NCBI GenBank assembly: GCA_902561355.1
Contig: CACEPG010000005.1
Location: 1-60,304 of the forward strand
Reading direction: 5' to 3'
Length of the DNA: 60,304 nucleotides
DNA from: an uncultured Alphaproteobacteria bacterium
GTDB lineage: Bacteria > Pseudomonadota > Alphaproteobacteria > HIMB59 > GCA-002718135
Part shown: positions 8,171 through 15,485 of the stretch, in pieces
Numbering within the stretch: position 1 is the stretch's first letter
Layout of the letters: each line of letters opens with the position of its first letter
Made by a program: the position numbers and the translations under genes
The notes under the pieces: generated by a model
What the model saw: the letters and a program-made list of their open reading frames with translations, nothing else
Databases searched by the model: none
What the model was told of the DNA's origin: nothing

Positions 8171-8890
8171 TTATCTCTTTAATTCTTGTTCTTTGCTATC
8201 TTGATAAGCTAAATTCCATATGATTAGCCCAAATAAAATTTTATTTATAAAATCAGCTAAATTGTAAATAAGATTTAAAAAATTAGTATTTATTTCATTT
8301 CCACTAATCATAGGTGTAATAAAACCAAATATATAACCGACAGGGTAAATAGACCAACCGACTAGCACTATAAGCCTAAGTGAGTTAAAAGCTTTTAAAA
8401 TATTTTTATCTGTTTTAGCTTTTAAGCTTGATTCACCTCTATATATTTCAAAAATTATTAAAATCCAACCAGCCATGCCTATTACAAAACCTAGTCCTGG
8501 TGATACCCAACTAACTTCGCCTGCATATCCACCAAGCAACATTACGAGAGTACCAATTAACAGTCTCCAAAAAACATTTGAAGATACTGTTATTCCTGCT
8601 GCAACAAGAATTAAATAAAATTCAATCATTTGAAGAGGTACAGTTAAAAACCAATCAATATATCTATAAACTATTGGGGATTCACCTGTGCTTACCCAAT
8701 AGTCTCTCATATAATAATAGTGAATTCCAGCTATGAGCGTGACCATACCAACAACCAACATTGATATTCTCCAGGATGATTTTACATGCATTCCCTCATA
8801 AAGAAAGAAAACTGTAGCTGGGACCATAGCTACGGAAACTATCCAAAACGAAACACCTACATAATCTGTGTATTGAAGAAAATTTTCCAT
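8171..8890 (-). CDS. Proteorhodopsin, blue-absorbing type (light-driven proton pump)
   Basis: A 239-aa seven-helix rhodopsin. Key residues: His57 (GIHYYY, the proton-acceptor partner), Asp79 (RYIDWFLTVP, Schiff-base counterion), Glu90 (MIEFYLI, proton donor) and Lys216 (ADFINKILFG, retinal Schiff base). The spectral-tuning position, eight residues after the counterion, is Gln87 (VPLQ), which marks blue absorption in proteorhodopsins. No obvious cleavable signal peptide is present. It lies between the photolyase-like gene and a 127-aa membrane protein on the same strand. No retinal-synthesis genes (blh, crt) are in the window. Confidence 0.96.
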   Translation of the reverse strand: MENFLQYTDYVGVSFWIVSVAMVPATVFFLYEGMHVKSSWRISMLVVGMVTLIAGIHYYYMRDYWVSTGESPIVYRYIDWFLTVPLQMIEFYLILVAAGITVSSNVFWRLLIGTLVMLLGGYAGEVSWVSPGLGFVIGMAGWILIIFEIYRGESSLKAKTDKNILKAFNSLRLIVLVGWSIYPVGYIFGFITPMISGNEINTNFLNLIYNLADFINKILFGLIIWNLAYQDSKEQELKR

Positions 8891-8938
8891 AAAAACCCTT
8901 GTTTTTAAATTAGTTCAACAATCATTAATTTCAAGTTT

Positions 8939-9322
8939 TTAATCTCTTTTTATTAAAATATACAAAGTAAAAAATGAAACTAGAGAAAATAAAACTGCAT
9001 TAATCATAATAGTTTCTAAATTTGTTTCACCAGGACTATTAGTAATAATATAACGCCAAAAATTTGCAGCTATAACAAATTGTATTAGAAAAATGCATAA
9101 AAAAATTGGAAGTTGATTTTTTGTACCTTTCAAAAAAATTATACTTAATGCAAAAGAAAAAGATAAAAAAATGATACCTATTATTTCAGCTAAACCTGCT
9201 ACTGCATGATTAAAGAAACCAATATTGTTTAATGCAAATTCATCAGTAAAAACCAAAAGCTGTATGCTAAAGTAAATAAAAAAAATTATATTTATAATTA
9301 TAAATAATTTTTTCAAATTCAT
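8939..9322 (-). CDS. Four-helix membrane protein next to proteorhodopsin, function unknown
   Basis: A 127-aa hydrophobic protein with likely membrane segments at about residues 5-25, 40-63, 73-90 and 104-123, ending KRD. I do not recognise a family. Its ATG overlaps the PhyH-gene stop (TAATG, sharing base 9322), so translation is coupled to that gene. It precedes proteorhodopsin by 48 bp on the same strand. A link to light-driven energetics is only suggested by position. Confidence 0.7.
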   Translation of the reverse strand: MNLKKLFIIINIIFFIYFSIQLLVFTDEFALNNIGFFNHAVAGLAEIIGIIFLSFSFALSIIFLKGTKNQLPIFLCIFLIQFVIAANFWRYIITNSPGETNLETIMINAVLFSLVSFFTLYILIKRD

Positions 9323-10146
9323 TATTTAATTTCTTTCCAGATTAGGGGGAAATAACTTTCATCCAGTTCATTACTGTCATGTTTTTTGTATTTTCTATAA
9401 ATATTTCCTGTACCTCCTGAATTTGTTGGATGAAATACAGAATCATGAGGTATACAATGTGCGACAATTGCCCTGCGGTTTTCATTTGTAATATTAATTC
9501 CTGAACCATGCCAAGTAAAACCATGATGGAATGATGCTCCACCAGCAGGAACTTCAACATAAGAAATTTCTAATTTTTTATTATTTTGTTTAGCAAATTT
9601 ATTTAGTTCATTTTTGTAATTATCAGGAGAGTGGAATTGACCTTTTGGTGGATTTAAACCCCATTTATGAGAACCTTTTACATATTCTAAAGTACCTTTC
9701 TCTCTTGATGTATCATCAAGTGAAATCCAGCAAGTCATCATAGTTTGAGGAATGATCCAATCGTCATATGCAGCATCTTGATGATATCCTAACGTTTTAC
9801 CTCCAGGTGGTTTCCACAAAACATTATCTTGTATTAGCTTAGCTCCTTTCCAATTCATTAATTTGGAGCAGCTTTCACCAATGACTTTATGGCATACAAT
9901 GCTTTTAATTAAATTATCTGATTTCCAGGCATTACAAATTTGACGAGTTACATTATTTGGATCTCTCCCAAATTTCCAATTCCACTCATCAGGTTCGACA
10001 CCAGTTTCAAAATCACCTCTGAAAAGAGGTTCAAATTTATTTATAAATTTATTTAAATAATTTAAATCTAGAAAGTTTTTAATTATTATGAAACCATTTT
10101 CTTCAAAATCATTTTGTAAATCAGTATTAATTTTTAGATTAATCAT
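9322..10146 (-). CDS. Phytanoyl-CoA dioxygenase (PhyH) family oxygenase
   Basis: A 274-aa Fe(II)/2-oxoglutarate dioxygenase. The iron facial triad is visible as His122-x-Asp124 (LGYHQDAAY) and His213 (FTWHGSG), and the 2-oxoglutarate-binding Arg lies in NENRRAIVAH (about 224-225). The start chosen is the ATG at 10146 (MINLKINTDL); a longer frame to 10191 would overlap the divergent GST gene start. PhyH relatives hydroxylate varied small substrates, including ectoine and alkyl-chain compounds, so the substrate is open. It is first in the unit with the 127-aa membrane protein and proteorhodopsin. Confidence 0.88.
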   Translation of the reverse strand: MINLKINTDLQNDFEENGFIIIKNFLDLNYLNKFINKFEPLFRGDFETGVEPDEWNWKFGRDPNNVTRQICNAWKSDNLIKSIVCHKVIGESCSKLMNWKGAKLIQDNVLWKPPGGKTLGYHQDAAYDDWIIPQTMMTCWISLDDTSREKGTLEYVKGSHKWGLNPPKGQFHSPDNYKNELNKFAKQNNKKLEISYVEVPAGGASFHHGFTWHGSGINITNENRRAIVAHCIPHDSVFHPTNSGGTGNIYRKYKKHDSNELDESYFPLIWKEIK

Positions 10147-10184
10147 TATAATATAAAAATTAAATATATATATCGATAAAAAAA

Positions 10185-10835
10185 ATGTCATTAAAAGTTT
10201 ATTATAGTTCCACTCCTTTTTGGAGAGCTGAAGTGCTTAGAGTATCTTTGTATATAAGTAATACACCTTTTGAAGATATAAGAATTTCAAGAGAGGAATT
10301 TATAAATATGATTAAAACTGGTTTTTTACCAAATGGAAAAAGAGTACCATTTCATCAATTGCCAGTCATAGAAGTAAATGGTGAAATAATAGGTCAAACA
10401 GGTGCCATCGCAAGATATTGTGGAAAAATCTCAAATCTATATTCTGATGATAATATTAATGCAGCAAAAATTGATCAGGTTATAGATGCTGCAACGGACA
10501 TAACGAATTTAGTAAGTCCAACAATAAGAGAAAAAGATGAACAAAAAAAACTCGAAGACAGACTATTATTAAAAAATAAACTTTTACCTAGATGGTTTAA
10601 ATATCTTGAGAACATTTTATCAGAAGACACTTCGGAATGGTTTGTAGAAAATAAAATGACTATTGCAGATATTGCGATGTGGCGTTTACTTGGATGGCTT
10701 ACTTCGGGAATAATTGATGGAATACCACCTTCGATAATAGACAACTACCCAAAGTTAAAAAATATACATTATAAAGTTCATCATCATCCAAAGGTTCAGG
10801 AGTGGATGTTAAAAACTTATGGCAAAGAAATCTAA
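10185..10835 (+). CDS. Glutathione S-transferase family protein
   Basis: A 216-aa GST. The N-terminal thioredoxin-like domain has LKVYYSSTPFWRAEVLRVSLY with Tyr/Ser catalytic candidates, the cis-Pro in FHQLPVIEVNGEIIGQTGAIARYC, and the glutathione-binding Glu/Gln-Thr/Ser stretch IGQTGAI. A helical C-terminal domain contains TIADIAMWRLLGW. This arrangement is close to sigma/prostaglandin-D-synthase-like GSTs. It opens a tight plus-strand unit GST-pdxJ-LysE with 1-3 bp spacers. Confidence 0.87.
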   Translation: MSLKVYYSSTPFWRAEVLRVSLYISNTPFEDIRISREEFINMIKTGFLPNGKRVPFHQLPVIEVNGEIIGQTGAIARYCGKISNLYSDDNINAAKIDQVIDAATDITNLVSPTIREKDEQKKLEDRLLLKNKLLPRWFKYLENILSEDTSEWFVENKMTIADIAMWRLLGWLTSGIIDGIPPSIIDNYPKLKNIHYKVHHHPKVQEWMLKTYGKEI

Positions 10836-10838
10836 TTT

Positions 10839-11573
10839 ATGACTTCTCTTAGTATTAATTTAAATAAGTTTGCTTTAATAAGAAATGCAAGAGGTGCCGA
10901 TCTTCCAAACTTATTTAATATCAGCAAGAAATGTATTGAATATGGTGCTGACAGTATAACTGTTCACCCGCGACCAGATGAGAGACACACCAAATTTTCT
11001 GATTTAAATATTTTAAAAAAACTTACAAATGAATATGAAAAAATTGAATTTAATATTGAAGGATATCCTTCAAAGAGATTTATTGAAAAAGTTATTGATG
11101 TAAAGCCAGATCAAGTAACTTTAGTTCCTGATCCTCCTGATGCACTTACCTCTTCATTTGGTTGGGATTGTGAAAAAAATAAAGACTTTCTCATGGAAGT
11201 TATTAAGGGGTTTAAAGACAATAATATCCGTGTGTCAATTTTCATAAATCCATCGACTAAGACACTCTCAAACTTAGAAATTATTAAACCACATAGAGTA
11301 GAATTATACACATATGATTATGCAAAAAACTATGAGAAAGATAAGGTATTAGCAATTACTCCATATATTGAAGTGGCAAAATATTTAGAAAAAGAATTTC
11401 CTAACATAGAGTTGAATGCTGGGCATGATTTGAGCTTAGATAATTTAGATTTTATTCTTAAAAATATTCCTAAAATAAAAGAGGTGTCGATTGGTCATGC
11501 TCTAGTTTGTGATACAATTGATTTTGGACTTCAAGAAACAGTTAATAAATATAAACAAATAACTCAAAGATAA
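10839..11573 (+). CDS. pdxJ: Pyridoxine 5'-phosphate synthase
   Basis: A 244-aa PdxJ, which condenses 3-amino-2-oxopropyl phosphate with 1-deoxyxylulose 5-phosphate to make pyridoxine 5'-phosphate, the last ring-forming step of DXP-dependent vitamin B6 synthesis. Seen: LSINLNKFALIRNARG (residues 4-19), VHPRPDERH (42-50) with its catalytic/phosphate residues, VTLVPD, and NAGHDLSLDNL near the C-terminus. Length matches the family (about 240). It starts 3 bp after the GST stop and is followed 1 bp later by a LysE-type exporter. Confidence 0.96.
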   Translation: MTSLSINLNKFALIRNARGADLPNLFNISKKCIEYGADSITVHPRPDERHTKFSDLNILKKLTNEYEKIEFNIEGYPSKRFIEKVIDVKPDQVTLVPDPPDALTSSFGWDCEKNKDFLMEVIKGFKDNNIRVSIFINPSTKTLSNLEIIKPHRVELYTYDYAKNYEKDKVLAITPYIEVAKYLEKEFPNIELNAGHDLSLDNLDFILKNIPKIKEVSIGHALVCDTIDFGLQETVNKYKQITQR

Positions 11574-11574
11574 T

Positions 11575-12207
11575 ATGAGTAATTGGTTTTGGATCCAATT
11601 TGTAACGATTTGTATAGTTGGAGCTATGTCACCCGGGCCTTCAATGGCTTTAATAATTAGAAATTCCATAAAGTACGGAAGACTATCAGGGATATTAAGT
11701 TCGGTAGGTCATGCTATTGGTATAGGTATTTATGCTGCTGTTTCAGTAGCAGGATTACAAATCATACTAATTAATAATATTTTTTTATTTAACGCTATTC
11801 AATTTTGTGGAAGTGTATTTTTACTAATTCTTGGCATTATTTTTCTGCGCGACTCTGGACATAAACTTTCAATAGAAGATGAGCAAAAAAGTGTTAATTC
11901 ATTTATGCAAGGATTTGCAATTTCTATTTTAAATCCTAAAATTTTAATTTGGTTTGCAGCTATATTTTCGCAATTTATAGAGATTTCTTCTACAAATTTT
12001 ATTAAATTAACAATGGTGTTCATCGCTTCATCTATTGATGGTTTGTGGTACATCATATTAACAATTATTGTTACAGGGTTTGGATTAAAGCAATTTTTAG
12101 AAAATAATACAAAGATTATTCAAAATATTTCGGGTGTTGTATTAATATTTATATCAATAATTATTTTGTATAATGCTCTAAACCCATACTTCCTCCAGCA
12201 CTCTTAA
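11575..12207 (+). CDS. LysE/RhtB-family amino-acid exporter
   Basis: A 210-aa inner-membrane protein with about six membrane segments. The N-terminal ICIVGAMSPGPSMALIIRNSIKYGRLSGI is the family signature (GAxSPGPxxAxVxxxSxxxGRxxG). The mid-region FAISILNPKILIWFAAIF also matches LysE/RhtB. The exported compound cannot be told. The last 30 bp (12178-12207) overlap the 3' end of the convergent dipeptidase gene, the longest gene overlap in the window. Confidence 0.9.
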   Translation: MSNWFWIQFVTICIVGAMSPGPSMALIIRNSIKYGRLSGILSSVGHAIGIGIYAAVSVAGLQIILINNIFLFNAIQFCGSVFLLILGIIFLRDSGHKLSIEDEQKSVNSFMQGFAISILNPKILIWFAAIFSQFIEISSTNFIKLTMVFIASSIDGLWYIILTIIVTGFGLKQFLENNTKIIQNISGVVLIFISIIILYNALNPYFLQHS

Positions 12208-13260
12208 AATATTTTTACCCATAATCTTTTCAATTGAGCTAGTTGAATAGCCTCTTCTTTCTAATTCCTCAGTTATTATCATATGATCCATACAATCATG
12301 CCAATTCTTTGGAAGGCAATCAAGACCGTCATAATCACTACCTATTCCAACATAATCTATACCAATCATTTTAGTTACATATTCTATGTGATCAACAAAC
12401 TTACTAATATCAGGGCAAACATCTGATAATTTATTTTGAAGAAAGTGTTGTTTTGCTATCCATTTTCCAGCGATATTATCTTGTTTTTTGGCAATTTCAT
12501 TTAGTTTATCCCTATATTTATCTCTTATTTGTTTTTCTCTAATTTTGAAAGTGGGATCAATAAAAAATGGATAAGGATTTAAGCCTATTAAACCATTAGT
12601 ATTTTTTATAGCTTTTATTTGGTCATCTTTTAAGTTTCTAAAATGTGGACATAACTTGTAAACGCTTGAATGAGATGCAATAATTGGTTTTTTTGAATAT
12701 TTCATTATATCCCAAAAACTTTTCTCCCCAATATGTGAAACATCAATTAAAACTTTGTTTTCTTGGCAAGTATAAATTACCTTTATACCAAACTTATTTA
12801 ATCCAAATGTTTTCAGGGAATTTTTTTTATGTGTTTCTCCATAACCTGAGCTAACCCAATCAAGTGAATGATTCCAAGTAGGTCCAAAATAAAAAAGACC
12901 CTTATTAATAAAGTATTCTAAATTTTCTATTTTATTTTCCAATGCCTCCCCTCCTTCCATTGCAATTGGAAGAGAAAGTTGATTATTTTTTTTTGCAGAT
13001 TTAATTTCTTCTAATGTGACAGGAACACAAACCCCTCTAAGACTTCGTAATGCTTTAAGTTTTTCATACATTCTAGATGCAAATTCGAAATAACTTATAT
13101 TAGCTTCTTTTTCTGAAGCCCATACAATCATCACTTCTAAATCTATAGACGATAATTTTAATCTCTCTATATCAGTGTGCCCTGAGGATGTGTTTTTAGT
13201 AACATCCTCACCAATCATCATTCTTTGCACAAGATCATTATGCAAGTCAGCAACAAACAT
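12178..13260 (-). CDS. Membrane dipeptidase (peptidase M19) family
   Basis: A 360-aa renal-dipeptidase-type metallopeptidase. Zinc ligands are visible as His7-x-Asp9 in VADLHNDLV, Glu in AMEGGEAL, and His in ASHSSVYKLCPHFRN. The C-terminal YVGIGSDYDGLDCLP is the conserved aspartate motif. No signal peptide is apparent, so it is probably cytoplasmic and cleaves dipeptides, possibly D-residue-containing ones. Its start lies 2 bp downstream of the cyclophilin stop on the same strand. Confidence 0.92.
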   Translation of the reverse strand: MFVADLHNDLVQRMMIGEDVTKNTSSGHTDIERLKLSSIDLEVMIVWASEKEANISYFEFASRMYEKLKALRSLRGVCVPVTLEEIKSAKKNNQLSLPIAMEGGEALENKIENLEYFINKGLFYFGPTWNHSLDWVSSGYGETHKKNSLKTFGLNKFGIKVIYTCQENKVLIDVSHIGEKSFWDIMKYSKKPIIASHSSVYKLCPHFRNLKDDQIKAIKNTNGLIGLNPYPFFIDPTFKIREKQIRDKYRDKLNEIAKKQDNIAGKWIAKQHFLQNKLSDVCPDISKFVDHIEYVTKMIGIDYVGIGSDYDGLDCLPKNWHDCMDHMIITEELERRGYSTSSIEKIMGKNILRVLEEVWV

Positions 13261-13262
13261 AA

Positions 13263-13829
13263 TTATTCTGAAACAATCTCCATTTTAATTATTTTATCAG
13301 GATCCTGAGGTGGCTCCCCTCTAGTAATATTGTCAACAAGTTCCATACCTTCTATTACTTGAGCCCAAACCGTGTATTGACCATCTAAAAAGCTTGCATC
13401 ATTGAAGACAATAAAAAACTGACTGTTTGCACTATTAGGGCTTTGTGCTCTCGCCATTGAAACAGCGCCTCTGCCATGATTTGCATCAGAAAACTCCGCA
13501 GGTATATCTGGCAAACTAGAACCACCTGTTCCAGCTCTGGACATATTAAATTTTTCATTATTAGAATTTCCAAATTCAACATCTCCTGTTTGAGCCATAA
13601 AACCTGCAATTACCCTATGAAAGACTACACCATCATATTGCCCTTCATTAATTAGTTGTTTTATTTGTGCAACATGTTTTGGTGCTAAATCAGGACGAGT
13701 TTCTATTTTTACAACACCGTCTTTAAGCGTCATGTGTATTATATCTTTTTCTTCTGCCATAACTGATCCTCCATATATTAAAGTTGAGATTGCCAGGCTT
13801 AGAAATAAAGATTTTAATTTTTTAATCAT
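13263..13829 (-). CDS. Exported peptidyl-prolyl cis-trans isomerase (cyclophilin)
   Basis: A 188-aa cyclophilin with a signal peptide (MIKKLKSLFLSLAISTLIYGGSVMA). The core has VVFHRVIAGFMAQTGD, in which the catalytic Arg sits in FHRV, then SANSQFFIVFNDASFLDGQYTVWAQVIEGM. The ATG at 13829 is preferred because AGGGAAC lies just upstream; a GTG frame extends to 13850. It likely folds periplasmic proteins. It is co-transcribed with the M19 dipeptidase. Confidence 0.94.
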   Translation of the reverse strand: MIKKLKSLFLSLAISTLIYGGSVMAEEKDIIHMTLKDGVVKIETRPDLAPKHVAQIKQLINEGQYDGVVFHRVIAGFMAQTGDVEFGNSNNEKFNMSRAGTGGSSLPDIPAEFSDANHGRGAVSMARAQSPNSANSQFFIVFNDASFLDGQYTVWAQVIEGMELVDNITRGEPPQDPDKIIKMEIVSE

Positions 13830-13874
13830 ATTTGTTCCCTTTACCTTCACTCAAAAAGTTTTATATAGTGTGTA

Positions 13875-14339
13875 ATGCATTTGTTTGAGGAAAATATCAA
13901 GAACTTAGAATTAATTATTCCAGAACCGCCAACAGCATTGGCTAGTTATGTTCCTTTTAAAGTTATTGACAATTTAATGTATATTTCTGGGCAAGCTCCA
14001 GTTAGGGATGGAAAAATTGTATATAAAGGTAAGGTTGGTAAAGATATTACAATAGAAGAAGGAATAGATGCAGCAAAACTCTGCAGTTTAAATATTATCT
14101 CTGCATTAAAAAAAGGTATTGATGGCAATTGGAATCGGTTGGATAGTTTTATTAAGATAGTAGGATATGTTAATTGTAAAGAAGATTTCACTGATCAACC
14201 TAAAATAATTAATGGCGCCTCAGATATTATAGTAAATATTTTTGGAGAACAAGGCAGGCACACAAGAGTAGCGGTTGGATCCAATGCTTTGCCTCTTGGA
14301 ATTGCTGTTGAAATAGATGCAATTATAAAAATAAAATAA
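13875..14339 (+). CDS. RidA/YjgF-family protein
   Basis: A 154-aa member of the larger YjgF-like subgroup. Seen: LMYISGQAPVRDGKIVYKGKVG, EEGIDAAKLCSLNIISALKK, and the C-terminal GEQGRHTRVAVGSNALPLGIAVEIDAI, which carries the conserved Arg (HTRVAVG) and Glu (VEIDAI) of the imine-deaminase pocket. RidA proteins hydrolyse reactive enamines/imines from PLP enzymes. It is divergent from the cyclophilin gene and ends immediately before the next start codon. Confidence 0.9.
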   Translation: MHLFEENIKNLELIIPEPPTALASYVPFKVIDNLMYISGQAPVRDGKIVYKGKVGKDITIEEGIDAAKLCSLNIISALKKGIDGNWNRLDSFIKIVGYVNCKEDFTDQPKIINGASDIIVNIFGEQGRHTRVAVGSNALPLGIAVEIDAIIKIK

Positions 14340-15485
14340 ATGACACCAACAAGCAATGGTTATAATTTTGAATCATCATTAGCTAATATAAAAAAAGAAG
14401 ATTGGGATTTGTGTTTAAATGATGATCATCCTTTTACACAATATGAATTTTTATTAGCATTAGAAAAAAGCAAAAGTGCATGTCTAAAAACTGGATGGCA
14501 ACCTTACCATTATGTAGAATATGAAAAAAATAAAAAAATTTCTGCGATTTGTCCATTATATATAAAAAATCACTCTTTTGGAGAATATATATTTGATCAG
14601 GCATGGGCAGATGCATATACGCGACATGGTTTGGATTATTATCCAAAACTTCAATCAGCTATTCCTTTTACACCTGTAACTGGAGAGAGAATTTTTATAA
14701 ATAATAATAGTAAAAATATAAATAAAAAAAAATCAGATGTAATCTCTAATATTATTACAGAAGTAAAAAAAATTAATGTCTCATCTTTACATTTCAATTT
14801 TATTTCAAATTCAAAATATTGGAATAATAATGAACTTAAGATTAGAGAAGGAATTCAATTTCATTGGAAGAACTATAATTATAATTCATTTGATGATTTT
14901 CTAAAAACACTTTCCTCTAGAAAAAGAAAGCAAATAAAAAAGGAAAGATTGTGCCTAGAAAAAAATGATTTAAATGTTAAATTTTTACACGGAAATGAAA
15001 TTAAAGAGGATCATATGAATTTTTTTTATGATTGCTATACTGATACAACTAGTAGAAAATGGGGATCGGCATATTTAACAAAAGATTTCTTTTTTCAAAT
15101 TCTAAAAAATTTTAAGGATAAAATTTTATTAATAATTGCTTTTCAAAATAACAATAAAATAGCTTCAGCAATAAATTTTATTAGTAAAACACATTTATAT
15201 GGACGTTTGTGGGGAGCTAAAAAAGAAATCCCTTACTTGCATTTTGAATTATGTTACTATCAAGCTATTGAATATGCAATTAAAAATAATATTCAAATCG
15301 TTGAGGCTGGAGCGCAAGGTGAGCATAAACTGCAAAGAGGTTACATGCCCGAAAAAACTTGGAGTGCTCATTATATAAAAAATAAAGAATTCAGTTTAGC
15401 GATTGAAGAATTTTTAAATCATGAAACAGAGGCTGTTAGTAAATATAAAAAAAATCTAGAAGAATTTGCCCCTTATAAAAATTAG
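14340..15485 (+). CDS. FemAB/GNAT-like 'peptidogalycan biosynthesis' family protein
   Basis: A 381-aa protein resembling the DUF482/PF04339 family of tandem GNAT-like acyltransferases. Recognisable parts are WADAYTRHGLDYYPKLQSAIPFTPVTGERI, SRKRKQIKKER, and the C-terminal HFELCYYQAIEYAIKNNIQIVEAGAQGEHKLQRGYMPEKTWSAHYI. The biochemical role of this family is unproven; it is often described as peptidoglycan-related or aminoacyl-transferring. It begins directly after the RidA stop and overlaps convergent clpA by 4 bp. Confidence 0.85.
   Translation: MTPTSNGYNFESSLANIKKEDWDLCLNDDHPFTQYEFLLALEKSKSACLKTGWQPYHYVEYEKNKKISAICPLYIKNHSFGEYIFDQAWADAYTRHGLDYYPKLQSAIPFTPVTGERIFINNNSKNINKKKSDVISNIITEVKKINVSSLHFNFISNSKYWNNNELKIREGIQFHWKNYNYNSFDDFLKTLSSRKRKQIKKERLCLEKNDLNVKFLHGNEIKEDHMNFFYDCYTDTTSRKWGSAYLTKDFFFQILKNFKDKILLIIAFQNNNKIASAINFISKTHLYGRLWGAKKEIPYLHFELCYYQAIEYAIKNNIQIVEAGAQGEHKLQRGYMPEKTWSAHYIKNKEFSLAIEEFLNHETEAVSKYKKNLEEFAPYKN

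Noticed and set aside
9342-9560. Open frame of 72 codons inside the PhyH gene
   Set aside because: It lies wholly within the PhyH coding sequence on the same strand in another frame, has no ribosome binding site, and PhyH carries all the expected motifs.
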